From positions 62,001 to 126,000 of the forward strand of contig JAUYQQ010000002.1 of the NCBI GenBank assembly GCA_030697165.1: a DNA stretch of 64,000 bases. Reading direction: 5' to 3'. The notes under the pieces were generated by a model. That model made no database searches. It was not told where the DNA came from and saw only the letters and a list, made by a program, of their open reading frames with translations. This stretch comes from Acidobacteriota bacterium (GTDB lineage Bacteria; Acidobacteriota; Vicinamibacteria; Vicinamibacterales; UBA2999). The position numbers and the translations under genes were made by a program. Positions 40,305 to 48,700 of the stretch are shown in pieces (within the stretch, counting starts at the first letter, position 1; each line of letters begins with the position of its first letter).

Positions 40305-41605
40305 AACGCTTGCTCAAGGGCGGCCGCGTCGTCGACCCGGCCAACGGACGCGATGGCATCTTCGATGTGCTGCTCGACGGCGATCGTATTGCCGAGGTCG
40401 GTGCCAACCTGAAGGCCGACGGCGCCGAGGTCATCAATATTCCGGCCGGGCTGGTCGTGTGTCCGGGCCTGATCGACATGCACGTGCACCTGCGCGAACC
40501 CGGCCAGGAGCACAAGGAAACCGTCGCGACCGGCGTGGCCTCGGCCGTGGCCGGTGGCTTCACCGCGGTCGCCTGCATGCCCAACACGAAGCCGGTCAAC
40601 GACAACGCCGGTGTCACCAAGCTGATCCTGCAGAAGGCAGCCGAAGCGAACCTGGCGCGGGTGTATCCCATTGGTGCCGTCTCGCGCGGGCAGAAGGGCG
40701 AAGAGCTTGCGGATATCGCCGAGCTGAAGGAAGCCGGGTGTGTCGCCGTGACCGACGACGGTTTGCCGGTGGCGACGGCCCTGCTGGCGCGACGGGCGCT
40801 CGAGTACACCAGCATGTTCAACATGCCGGTGATCGAGCACTGCGAGGATCAAACGCTGAAGGGTGATGGCGTCGCCCACGAAGGCCCGGTGGCGGCATCG
40901 CTCGGCCTGCGCGGCATTCCGGGCGTCGCCGAGGCCATCACCGCCGGGCGCGACATCCTGCTGGCCGAAATGACCGGCGGCCACATCCACATCGCGCACA
41001 TGAGCGCATGGACCACCATCGAGGCGGTCCGCCAGGGCAAGAGCCGCGGCGTGAAAGTGACCTGCGAGGTGTGCCCGCATCACTTCACGCTGACCGACGA
41101 CCTGCTGGCCGCGCCGGTGGCGTATGACACCAACACCAAGATGAACCCGCCGCTGCGCGAGGCGCGCGACCGCGACGCCATGCTCGCCGGTATCGTCGAC
41201 GGCACCGTGGACGTGATTTCGACCGACCACGCCCCGCATCATTACGACGAGAAGAACGTCGAGTACGACCGTGCGCCGTTCGGCATTGTCGGTCTCGAAA
41301 CCGCGGTGTCGATCACGCTCGACAAACTGGTGCACACCGGCCTGATCACGCTGTCGCGCATGGTCGAACTGATGTCGGTGAACCCGGCGAAGATCCTGAA
41401 CGTGCCCGGCGGATCCTTGTCGGCCGGAGCGCCGGCCGACATCACCATCCTGGCGCTGGAGTTGCCCGTGACGGTCGACAAGACCAAACTGGTCAGCAAG
41501 TCGAAGAACACGCCGTTCCACGGCTGGGCCTTCAAGGGCGGCGTGGCCGCCACCATCGTCGGCGGACGCACGGTCTACGCCAACCCCGCGGCAGGACTCC
41601 AATGA
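40301..41605 (+). CDS. pyrC: Dihydroorotase
   Basis: A 434-residue class I dihydroorotase that cyclises carbamoyl-aspartate. Zinc ligands are in DMHVHLREPGQEHKET and TGGHIHIAHMS; CEVCPHHFTLTDD, MNPPLREARDRDAM and STDHAPHHYDEK complete the amidohydrolase set with the catalytic Asp. Translation seems coupled to the 19-codon leader ORF. Overlaps the following PRTase gene (ATGA). Confidence 0.95.
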   Translation: MKRLLKGGRVVDPANGRDGIFDVLLDGDRIAEVGANLKADGAEVINIPAGLVVCPGLIDMHVHLREPGQEHKETVATGVASAVAGGFTAVACMPNTKPVNDNAGVTKLILQKAAEANLARVYPIGAVSRGQKGEELADIAELKEAGCVAVTDDGLPVATALLARRALEYTSMFNMPVIEHCEDQTLKGDGVAHEGPVAASLGLRGIPGVAEAITAGRDILLAEMTGGHIHIAHMSAWTTIEAVRQGKSRGVKVTCEVCPHHFTLTDDLLAAPVAYDTNTKMNPPLREARDRDAMLAGIVDGTVDVISTDHAPHHYDEKNVEYDRAPFGIVGLETAVSITLDKLVHTGLITLSRMVELMSVNPAKILNVPGGSLSAGAPADITILALELPVTVDKTKLVSKSKNTPFHGWAFKGGVAATIVGGRTVYANPAAGLQ

Positions 41606-42228
41606 CTTCATCTGGAAACGCCCGTCACGACGGTGTCCGGGCGCGCGCGCTCGACGACATGCGCCGCTTCGAAGTGGTGATGGCGGGCCACTTCGATTAC
41701 GGCAACGGCTTTCACGGCAAGCTCTACCTGAATCCGCACAAGCTGCTGCAGTGGCCGTCGACGATCTGGCGCGTCGCGCAGGATCTGATCGACATCATGC
41801 CGGCGGACTTCGCCGAGGCCGAGGTGATTGCCGGCCCCGCGACCGGCGGCGCGGTGCTGGCCCACACGGTGGCCGGCCTGCTCGACGGCCGCCGGCCCAT
41901 GACGCATCCCCCGTACTCGTTCGCGCCGTTTGGCGATGAGGAAGGCGACCCGGTCCTCAGCCCGTTCTACGCGACGAGCATGCACGGCAAGCGCGTGTTG
42001 ATCGTGGACGACGTGCGCAACACCGGGACGACCTTCCGCAAGTGCGCGGACCTGGTCGCGGCTGCCGGCGGCATCGTCATTGGGACCATGCAGATCGTCG
42101 ACCGCTGCGAGGTGTGCGTCACCGTGGACGTGCCGAACGTGGCGTTGGTGGAATACACCGCGCCGCCCAACTATGCGGCGGGGTCCTGCCCGATGTGCGC
42201 CGACAGGGTCCCGATCACCAGCTTCTGA
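41602..42228 (+). CDS. PyrE-like phosphoribosyltransferase
   Basis: A 208-residue PRTase. The PRPP motif is VLIVDDVRNTGTTFRKCADLV and GPATGGAVLAHTVAG is the orotate/pyrophosphate loop; GHFDYGNGFHGKLYLNPHKLLQWP resembles the hood start of orotate PRTases. However, the flexible catalytic loop with the KExxxHG lysine and histidine is not recognisable, and the C-terminus has a CPMC pair. Position between pyrC and TIGR02757 supports a pyrimidine role, perhaps orotate PRTase, but a different PRTase reaction is possible. Under PyrR control with pyrC by context. Confidence 0.7.
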   Translation: MTSSGNARHDGVRARALDDMRRFEVVMAGHFDYGNGFHGKLYLNPHKLLQWPSTIWRVAQDLIDIMPADFAEAEVIAGPATGGAVLAHTVAGLLDGRRPMTHPPYSFAPFGDEEGDPVLSPFYATSMHGKRVLIVDDVRNTGTTFRKCADLVAAAGGIVIGTMQIVDRCEVCVTVDVPNVALVEYTAPPNYAAGSCPMCADRVPITSF

Positions 42229-42233
42229 CGCCG

Positions 42234-43076
42234 TTGGCCGACCTCCGCTCGGCGCTGGACACGCTCTACCTCACGTTCAACGCGGATCGCGTGGTGACCG
42301 ATCCGATTTGGATCGTGCACCGCTACGAGCGGCCCGACGATCGCGAGGTGGTGGCGTTTATCGCGGCGGCGCTCGCGTTCGGGCGCGTGCAAAGCGTCCT
42401 CAACTCGATCAACGGCATGCTGCAGGTGATGGGGCCGTCGCCGGCCGCGTTCGTGCGCGCGTTCGAGCCGGCCCGCGATCGCCGCAAGTTCGATCACCTG
42501 GTGCATCGCTGGACCAAGGGCATCGACATGGCAGCGCTGGTGTGGGTGATGCACCAGATGATCCGAGACGGCGGATCGATCGAGGGCTTCTTCGCCGCCG
42601 GCCTGCCGGCTGACGCGGTGGACGTCGGCGAGGGCCTGCAGTCGTTCTCGACGCGGGCGTTGGCGCTCGATCAGAAGGCGGTCTACGGCCGCGCGAAACC
42701 GAAACCCGGTGTCGCCTACTTCTTCTCGCGCCCGTCATCCGGCGGCGCCTGCAAGCGGCTCAATCTCTTCCTGCGCTGGATGGTGCGCCGCGATCAAGTC
42801 GATCTGGGCGTCTGGACGCGCGTGCGGCCGAGTCAGTTGATCGTGCCGCTCGACACGCACGTGATCCGCGTCGGGCAGTGCCTGCGGCTGACGAAGCTCA
42901 AGAGCCCGGGCTGGCGAATGGCGACCGACATCACCAAGTCACTACGTGCGCTCGACCCCATCGACCCGGTGAAGTTCGACTTTTCGATCTGCCACCTGGG
43001 GATGATGAACGCGTGCGGGTTCGGCAAGAAACAGCGCGATTCTCAGTGTCCACTCAAGGGCTGTTGTCGGCCGTAA
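42234..43076 (+). CDS. TIGR02757 family protein (DUF2400)
   Basis: A protein of about 280 residues matching TIGR02757: DPIWIVHRYERPDDREVVAFIAAALAFGRVQSVLNSI, FDHLVHRWTKG, KRLNLFLRWMVRRDQVDLGVWTRVRPSQLIVPLDTHVIRVGQCLRLT. The C-terminus (CHLGMMNACGFG...CPLKGCC) has several Cys, reminiscent of the iron-sulfur loop of helix-hairpin-helix DNA glycosylases; that reading is inference. Function is not established. The start is unclear: TTG at 42234 (just after the PRTase stop) is the first plausible codon and no ribosome site is seen. Confidence 0.8.
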   Translation: MADLRSALDTLYLTFNADRVVTDPIWIVHRYERPDDREVVAFIAAALAFGRVQSVLNSINGMLQVMGPSPAAFVRAFEPARDRRKFDHLVHRWTKGIDMAALVWVMHQMIRDGGSIEGFFAAGLPADAVDVGEGLQSFSTRALALDQKAVYGRAKPKPGVAYFFSRPSSGGACKRLNLFLRWMVRRDQVDLGVWTRVRPSQLIVPLDTHVIRVGQCLRLTKLKSPGWRMATDITKSLRALDPIDPVKFDFSICHLGMMNACGFGKKQRDSQCPLKGCCRP

Positions 43077-43120
43077 GTGTCTGTTGAAACAGGCTATTGA
43101 CCTGCCATCTGTGTAATGTG

Positions 43121-43134
43121 CATATTGAGATATG
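43121..43134. promoter_or_regulatory. Candidate autoregulatory operator over the VapB-like start
   Basis: CATAT-TGAG-ATATG is a perfect 5-4-5 inverted repeat that includes the ATG at 43132. TTGACC at 43097-43102 with CATATT 18 bases on could be the promoter. Confidence 0.45.
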
Positions 43135-43380
43135 GCCACCAAGACGATTTCGTTGAAAGTAGAGGCATATAACCGGCTGAGCGCCGCCCGCCGCTATCGC
43201 GACGAGTCGTTCAGCGAGGTGGTGATGCGGGCCACCTGGCCGGAAGATACCATTACCGGCCGGGCGTTGCTCGACTTGTTGGGCTCGCGGCGGGTGCACC
43301 TCCGTGACGAGGAATTGGACCGCATCGATGAGATTATTCAGCGCGATCCGCCGCCCGAGGACAAATGGGCCGGGCGCTGA
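43132..43380 (+). CDS. VapB-like antitoxin
   Basis: An 82-residue protein with a ribbon-helix-helix-like N-terminus (TKTISLKVEAYNRLSAARRYRDESFSEVVMRA) of the VapB/UPF0330 type and a charged C-terminal tail expected to wrap the toxin. The gene overlaps the PIN-domain gene by 16 bases, the normal antitoxin-toxin arrangement. An inverted repeat on its start codon is a candidate binding site for the pair. Confidence 0.85.
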   Translation: MATKTISLKVEAYNRLSAARRYRDESFSEVVMRATWPEDTITGRALLDLLGSRRVHLRDEELDRIDEIIQRDPPPEDKWAGR

Positions 43381-43763
43381 TTCTTGAGAGCGCGTTTCTA
43401 AGAGATCTTGAGCGTACTCATCGCCGTGGGGTGCCAGGAGGGGCGCTAGAGTTCCTTGAGGCGAACCAAGACGCCCGGCTCTATCTGCCGTTCGTGGTAG
43501 CGGGAGAGATCGCTTCAGGCATCTCCATGCGCGACCGCGCTCGGTGGGAGGCGTTTCTGGCACCCTATTATGTGTTGCCTGTGACCCCCGAAGTCAGCTG
43601 GCAGTACGGCCGCGCATTCCGTCACTTGCGCGACAACCGCATCCCAATAGATCGGAGCGAACTCTGGATCGCCGCCACCGGCCTCGCCTACGAGATGCCG
43701 GTGGTCACCAGGAACGTCGAGCACTTCAAGCGCGTGCCGGGCCTTGAAGTTGAAAGTTACTGA
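43365..43763 (+). CDS. PIN-domain ribonuclease toxin, VapC-like
   Basis: A 132-residue PIN-fold protein, presumed Mg-dependent RNase. The usual acidic set is present in altered form: Glu8 (LILESAFLRDL) where most members have Asp, Glu48 (VAGEIASG), Glu99 (SELWIAATGL) instead of Asp, and Asn117 in VTRNVEHF. Two Asp-to-Glu changes in the metal site may weaken catalysis. Its end overlaps the start of the qhpG-like frame by up to 20 bases. Confidence 0.85.
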   Translation: MGRALILESAFLRDLERTHRRGVPGGALEFLEANQDARLYLPFVVAGEIASGISMRDRARWEAFLAPYYVLPVTPEVSWQYGRAFRHLRDNRIPIDRSELWIAATGLAYEMPVVTRNVEHFKRVPGLEVESY

Positions 43764-45144
43764 CCATGTGGTGGTGCTCGGCGGCGGTCCCGCGGGTGCC
43801 GCTGCCGCGAAGCTCCTCTCGGAGTGGGGCCATCCCGTCCGCCTGATCACGCGACCGGCTCCCGACGCTCGCCTGGCCGTGTCTGTTCCCCCCAGCACCG
43901 GCAAGCTGTTCGAGGCCGTGGGCATCCGCGACGCGATCGGGCGCGCCGGTTTCATCCGCTCCACCGGCAATACCGTCTGGTGGGGACAGCCGCAGCCGCG
44001 CGTCGAACCATTTGCCGGCGGCTCCCTGGGATGGCAGGTCCCACTGCAGCGCCTGGACGACGTGATGCTGGCGGAGGCGAGGGCCGCCGGCGTGGCCGTT
44101 GAACGCCGGCTGGTCGTCGAGGCCGACCTGGCGGCGGCGGCCGGTCAGTTCCTGATCGACGCCACTGGTCGATCGGGCCTGCTGGCTCGCGCCAAAGGGG
44201 TGCGCGTCCATGCGGACGGACCGCGCACGGTGGCGCTGGTGGCCGAATGGAAGCGCGCCGGGGCGTGGCCCGTGCCAGACGACACGCATACCCTGATCGA
44301 ATCCTACGAATCGGGATGGGCCTGGTCGGTGCCAACGTCGCCCGGCATTCGGCATGTGGCGGTGATGGTCGATCCGCAACGGTCCGCGCTTGCCCGCGGC
44401 GCCTCGGCCCGCGAGCTTTACCTCGCGGAGATCGACAAGACCGTGACCTTTCGGCGGCTGACCGCCACCGCTGAATGCGTGGACGGCCCGAAGGGCTGGG
44501 ACGCGTCCGAGTATCGCGCCGAGCAGTACGCGGGCGATGGTTGGCTGCTGGCCGGCGACGCCGGCTCCTTCATCGATCCCCTGTCGTCCGCAGGCGTGAA
44601 GAAGGCGCTGGCGTCGGGCTGGCTGGCGGCAGTTGTGGCGCACACCTGCCTGCGCACGCCCGCCATGCGCCCGTACGCACTGGCTTTCTTCTCCGGCCGC
44701 GAGCAGGAGATCGAGCGCCACTATTCGCGGATGAGCCGTGCCTTCCTGGCTGAGGCCGCGCCCAATCACCCGGATGCGTTCTGGCGCGACCGCGCCGACG
44801 CGCCCGACGCGCCGGGCACCGATGCCTTGGTCCTGCGGGAGGCGCTCGAGGCGCTGCGCTCGGCGCCAAACCTGGCCCTTCGTCCCGGCGACGCGGCCAT
44901 CGAGCCGCGCCCGGTCGTTCGAAATCACGAAATCGTGCTCCAACCACACATCGTCAGCGGCAGCGAATCGATTCGATTCGTGCGGGGCGTTGACGTGATC
45001 GCGCTGAGGGAGCTGGCGCCGCAGTGCGCGCAGGTCCCCGACCTGTTCGAGGCGTACGGCCGGTTGCACGGCCACGTCCCCCTGCATGACTTTCTGTTTG
45101 CCCTTGCCACCGTGGTTGCGCGGCGCTGGCTTGTGTCACAATGA
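43744..45144 (+). CDS. qhpG: QhpG-like flavoprotein monooxygenase
   Basis: A 466-residue FAD protein with the Rossmann motif VVVLGGGPAGAAAAKLLSEWG, the middle motif LIDATGRSG and the second FAD motif GWLLAGDAGSFIDPLSSAGVKKAL of tryptophan-halogenase/monooxygenase-like enzymes. In studied systems QhpG hydroxylates the tryptophan of the amine dehydrogenase gamma subunit during CTQ formation. Its place at the head of a complete qhp set supports that role. The start is uncertain: TTG at 43744, TTG at 43750 or GTG at 43768 are all possible and none has a clear ribosome site. Confidence 0.87.
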   Translation: MKLKVTDHVVVLGGGPAGAAAAKLLSEWGHPVRLITRPAPDARLAVSVPPSTGKLFEAVGIRDAIGRAGFIRSTGNTVWWGQPQPRVEPFAGGSLGWQVPLQRLDDVMLAEARAAGVAVERRLVVEADLAAAAGQFLIDATGRSGLLARAKGVRVHADGPRTVALVAEWKRAGAWPVPDDTHTLIESYESGWAWSVPTSPGIRHVAVMVDPQRSALARGASARELYLAEIDKTVTFRRLTATAECVDGPKGWDASEYRAEQYAGDGWLLAGDAGSFIDPLSSAGVKKALASGWLAAVVAHTCLRTPAMRPYALAFFSGREQEIERHYSRMSRAFLAEAAPNHPDAFWRDRADAPDAPGTDALVLREALEALRSAPNLALRPGDAAIEPRPVVRNHEIVLQPHIVSGSESIRFVRGVDVIALRELAPQCAQVPDLFEAYGRLHGHVPLHDFLFALATVVARRWLVSQ

Positions 45145-45168
45145 CGCCGAATTGTCGGAGGTCCCGAA

Positions 45169-46902
45169 GTGACGAGAGCGACACGTGCCATCGCGGTGGT
45201 AGGGGTTCTATTGGTGACGTTGCTGGCGGGTGTGGCCGCCACACAGCAGCCGCCCGCGGCCGCGCCCACGGCCAAGCCTGAGGAGGGCATCCCGGTGACG
45301 GACGCCACCGTCCAGAAGGCGTGCGGCACCTGCCACCGGCCCGACGACAAGGGCCAGATGTCGCGCATCTCGTTCCAGCGCAACACGCCCGAGGGCTGGC
45401 AGTCGACCATCCAGCGAATGGCGGCGCTGAACGGCCTCAGCATCGATCCGGCCACCGCGCGCCAGGTGGTCAAATACCTCTCCAATAATCACGGCCTGGC
45501 GCCCGAAGAGGCCAAGCCGGCCGCGTGGGAAGCTGAACGGCGGCTGATTGACTTCAAGTACACCGCCAGCGCCGACACCGAGTCCACCTGCATCCGCTGC
45601 CACTCGATGGGCCGCGTGATCTCGCAGCGGCGCACCCGCGGCGAGTGGAACCTGCTGATGGCGATGCACCGCGGCTGGTACCCCCTGGTGGATAACCAGG
45701 CGTTCCGCCGCAACGGTCCGCCACCACGCGATCCCTCAGCCGATGGCCGTCCGCCAGACCTCCGGCAGCCGGTGGAGAAGGCCGTTGACCATCTCTCTGG
45801 TGCGTTCCCGCTCAAGACTCCCGAGTGGACGGCGTGGTCGGCCACCATGCGCGCGGCCCGGCTCGAGGGCACCTGGACGCTGAGCGGTTGGGACGCCGGC
45901 AAAGGCGCCATCTTCGGCCGCGTGACGATCAGCGCCGATCCGGCGGCACCCGACGAGTTCACGACCGCCACGACCTACCGCGTCGCCCGCACTGGCGAAA
46001 CCGTGACGCGCACTGGCCGCGCGCTGGTCTACACCGGCTTCCAGTGGCGCGGCCGCTCGACCACCGCCGCGGGCGCCGATTCGGCCATGCGGGAAGTGAT
46101 GTTCGTGGATCGCGACTGGCGGCAGCTCGAGGGCCGCTGGTTCACGGGCGGCTACGACGAGGTTGGACTCGACGTGCGACTCGACCGGGTCAACGCCGAC
46201 CCGCGGGTGCTCGGCACCGACCGCACGGCGCTCAAGCAGGGCGCCACTGGGCAGGAGTTGAAGATTTACGGCGCTAACTTCCCAACCGGGCTCCGCCCGG
46301 CGGATATCGATCTCGGCCCCGGCCTCACCGTCACGCGGATCGTCAGCGTCACTCCCGACGTGGCCACCGCCGCCATCGACGTGGCGGCGACCGCCGCCTT
46401 GGGCGCGCGTGACCTGTTCGTCGCCGGCGCCTCGAAGCCCAAGGCGCTCGTGGTGTTCGATCGCGTGGACACGATCAAGGTCAAGCCCGACTGGGCCATG
46501 GCGCGGGTCGGCGGCACCACGTTTCCGAAGATGCTGGCGCAGTTCGAGGCGTGGGCCTTCCACAATGGCGCTGACGGCCGGCCCGATACGCCCGACGACC
46601 TGAGCCTCGGCATGGTCGATGCCGCCTGGAGCATGGAAGAGTTCGCGGCGACCTACGACGATGACGATGTGAAGTTCGTGGGTGCGCTGGATGCGGCGAC
46701 CGGTCGCTTCACGCCGAACGTCGATGGTCCCAACCCGGCACGCAAGGGCAGCCGCAACAACATTGGCGACGTGTGGGTAGTGGCGACCTACGCCGCCGAG
46801 GCCGGTGGCGGAAAGCCGGCGGGCAGCATTCGCGCCAGGGCCCACCTGCTGGTCACCGTGCCGCTGTACATGCGCTTTGACCCGACAGTGGGTGTCCCGT
46901 GA
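45169..46902 (+). CDS. qhpA: Quinohemoprotein amine dehydrogenase, alpha (diheme) subunit
   Basis: A 577-residue secreted protein. After a signal peptide (about 1-25) come two c-type heme sites, CGTCH (Cys52, Cys55, His56) and CIRCH (Cys141, Cys144, His145), then the long beta-domain region of the QHNDH alpha subunit (IYGANFPTGLRPADIDLGPGLTVTRIVSVTPDVATAAIDVAA). It passes electrons from the CTQ cofactor of the gamma subunit to a periplasmic acceptor during oxidation of primary amines. GTG start at 45169 with GGAGG upstream; its stop overlaps qhpD. Confidence 0.95.
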   Translation: MTRATRAIAVVGVLLVTLLAGVAATQQPPAAAPTAKPEEGIPVTDATVQKACGTCHRPDDKGQMSRISFQRNTPEGWQSTIQRMAALNGLSIDPATARQVVKYLSNNHGLAPEEAKPAAWEAERRLIDFKYTASADTESTCIRCHSMGRVISQRRTRGEWNLLMAMHRGWYPLVDNQAFRRNGPPPRDPSADGRPPDLRQPVEKAVDHLSGAFPLKTPEWTAWSATMRAARLEGTWTLSGWDAGKGAIFGRVTISADPAAPDEFTTATTYRVARTGETVTRTGRALVYTGFQWRGRSTTAAGADSAMREVMFVDRDWRQLEGRWFTGGYDEVGLDVRLDRVNADPRVLGTDRTALKQGATGQELKIYGANFPTGLRPADIDLGPGLTVTRIVSVTPDVATAAIDVAATAALGARDLFVAGASKPKALVVFDRVDTIKVKPDWAMARVGGTTFPKMLAQFEAWAFHNGADGRPDTPDDLSLGMVDAAWSMEEFAATYDDDDVKFVGALDAATGRFTPNVDGPNPARKGSRNNIGDVWVVATYAAEAGGGKPAGSIRARAHLLVTVPLYMRFDPTVGVP

Positions 46903-48347
46903 CCCTCGGCCTGCGCGAGTTCCACTCGTTCGAGGCGGCCGGCCGGCGCTACCTCTACCTCGTGCCCAGTGCGGCGGTGTTCGCGCTGGACGATTGCTCC
47001 GAGGCGATCCTGCAGGAATTGGGGCGCGGCCCGCTGCCGGTGGCCGATGTGGCCCGCAACCTGTCGAATCGATTCGACGCCGCCGAAGTCACCGACACGA
47101 TTGCCGAACTGCAGCGCGTCCGCGCACTCGGCGAGATGAGGGCCAAGCCGGATAAGCCACAGCCGAAGATTGTCCCGCTGCGCCCCGTGCCGCTGCAGAC
47201 ACTGGTGGTGAACGTCACCAACCAGTGCAACCTGGCCTGCACCTACTGCTACGAGTACGGCGAGGACAAGATTGTCGACACCGCCAACGGCCAGCAACCG
47301 AAGTTCATGAGCGAAGAGACCGCCCGCGAGAGCGTCGAGTTCGCGTTGCGCGAGTCGCGCGAGAACAAGCACGCGCACATCACCTTCTTCGGCGGTGAAA
47401 CGCTGATGAACTTCCCGGTGCTCAAGGCGACCATTGCCTACGCCCGCCGGCGGGCTGCCGAAGTCGGCAAGGACATCGACTTCAGCCTCACCACCAACGC
47501 CACGCTGCTGCAGCCGGAGGTGATCGAGTTCCTGGCCAACGAGCGGGTCGGCGTCACGATCTCAATCGACGGCCCGGAAGAGATGCAGGACAAGTTCCGC
47601 GTCTTCAACAACGGCCAGGGCAGCTACGCGATGGCCGCGCCGAAGATCAAGGCGCTGCTGCAGCGGCACCGCACGCGGCCGGTGGGCGCCCGGGTCACGC
47701 TGACTCGGCAGACGCTCGACGTCCGCCGCATCTATCACCATCTGACCGAGGAATTGGGATTCTGGGAAGTCGGGTTCGCGCCGGTGACCACGGCGCCCGG
47801 CCGCGACTACGCCATTTCGGACGGCGGCTTCGACCACCTGCTCGAGCAGTTCCGCGCGCTGGCCGCCGACTACCTGGCGGCGTCGCTGCGGAACCGGCAT
47901 CACGGCTTTTCGAACGTGCGCGAGACGCTGCAGGAGATTCATCACGGCCACGCCAAGGCGTATCCGTGCGGCGCCGGCATCGGCCTGATGGGCGTGTCGA
48001 CCGACGGCCGCGTGGCCTTGTGTCATCGTTTCGCCGGTTCCGACGACCACGGCCTCGGCACCGTCACCGACGGCATCTCGTGGGAGAAGCAGCAGGCGTT
48101 TCTCGACACGCACCACGTTGCCAACAAGACCGATTGCCAGACCTGCTGGGCGCGCCCGATTTGCGCCGGCGGCTGTTACCACGAAGCCAACACGCGTTAC
48201 GGCTCAACAGCATCGCCGAACCTGCACTACTGCGAGTGGATTCGCGGCTGGACCCACACCTGCCTTGAAATCTACGGCGAGTTGGCGGCGCGCAACCCAG
48301 AATTCCTGGCCCAGTTTGACGACGCACCAACGGAGAAGGTGTCATGA
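46899..48347 (+). CDS. qhpD: QhpD, peptide-modifying radical SAM enzyme
   Basis: A 482-residue radical SAM/SPASM protein. Residues 1-90 look like a PqqD/RRE-type peptide-binding segment, Cys110, Cys114 and Cys117 (CNLACTYC) hold the SAM-binding cluster, and the C-terminal Cys set (CGAGIGL...CHRF...CQTCWARPICAGGCY) should hold auxiliary clusters. QhpD forms the Cys-to-Asp/Glu thioether bridges in the gamma subunit precursor. GTG start overlaps the qhpA stop and its own stop overlaps qhpC. Confidence 0.95.
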   Translation: MTLGLREFHSFEAAGRRYLYLVPSAAVFALDDCSEAILQELGRGPLPVADVARNLSNRFDAAEVTDTIAELQRVRALGEMRAKPDKPQPKIVPLRPVPLQTLVVNVTNQCNLACTYCYEYGEDKIVDTANGQQPKFMSEETARESVEFALRESRENKHAHITFFGGETLMNFPVLKATIAYARRRAAEVGKDIDFSLTTNATLLQPEVIEFLANERVGVTISIDGPEEMQDKFRVFNNGQGSYAMAAPKIKALLQRHRTRPVGARVTLTRQTLDVRRIYHHLTEELGFWEVGFAPVTTAPGRDYAISDGGFDHLLEQFRALAADYLAASLRNRHHGFSNVRETLQEIHHGHAKAYPCGAGIGLMGVSTDGRVALCHRFAGSDDHGLGTVTDGISWEKQQAFLDTHHVANKTDCQTCWARPICAGGCYHEANTRYGSTASPNLHYCEWIRGWTHTCLEIYGELAARNPEFLAQFDDAPTEKVS

Positions 48348-48700
48348 AGCATCTGACTGCGATCAATCGCAAGGCCACGCGGATGGAAGAGGTCACCAGG
48401 GACACCGCCAAGGATGTCGTGGCGTTGCAGCAGGGACCGCCGCAGCAGCCCGAGCCGCCGCACATTCCCAACGGGTGCTCGCTCGTGTTCTCACCCGGCT
48501 GGGAAGCCGATCGCAACGGCGGCACCGCCGGGTTGTGCCAGCCGGTCGAACGCGACCTGTTCGACTGCCACATGGGTTGCTTCTGGCCGGCGCAGGTGCC
48601 CGACCAGTTGAACCACGCGCCCGACTGGACCGCGAAGTGTGCGGCCGCGCAAAAAGACTGGCGCAAGATTGATTTGATCTTCCCGGACGAGAAGAAGTGA
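48344..48700 (+). CDS. qhpC: Quinohemoprotein amine dehydrogenase gamma subunit precursor (CTQ-bearing peptide)
   Basis: A 118-residue RiPP-like precursor. If the numbering of the Pseudomonas enzyme is shifted by 38, every modified residue is found: thioethers Cys45-Glu54, Cys65-Asp71 and Cys79-Asp87, the CTQ pair Cys75-Trp81, with Asp71 as the catalytic base. Residues 1-28 resemble the leader removed by QhpE, and a Gln/Pro-rich stretch (29-39) follows. It is modified by QhpD and QhpG, exported with QhpF and joins QhpA and QhpB in the periplasm. Flanked by ATGA and TGATG junctions. Confidence 0.95.
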   Translation: MKHLTAINRKATRMEEVTRDTAKDVVALQQGPPQQPEPPHIPNGCSLVFSPGWEADRNGGTAGLCQPVERDLFDCHMGCFWPAQVPDQLNHAPDWTAKCAAAQKDWRKIDLIFPDEKK

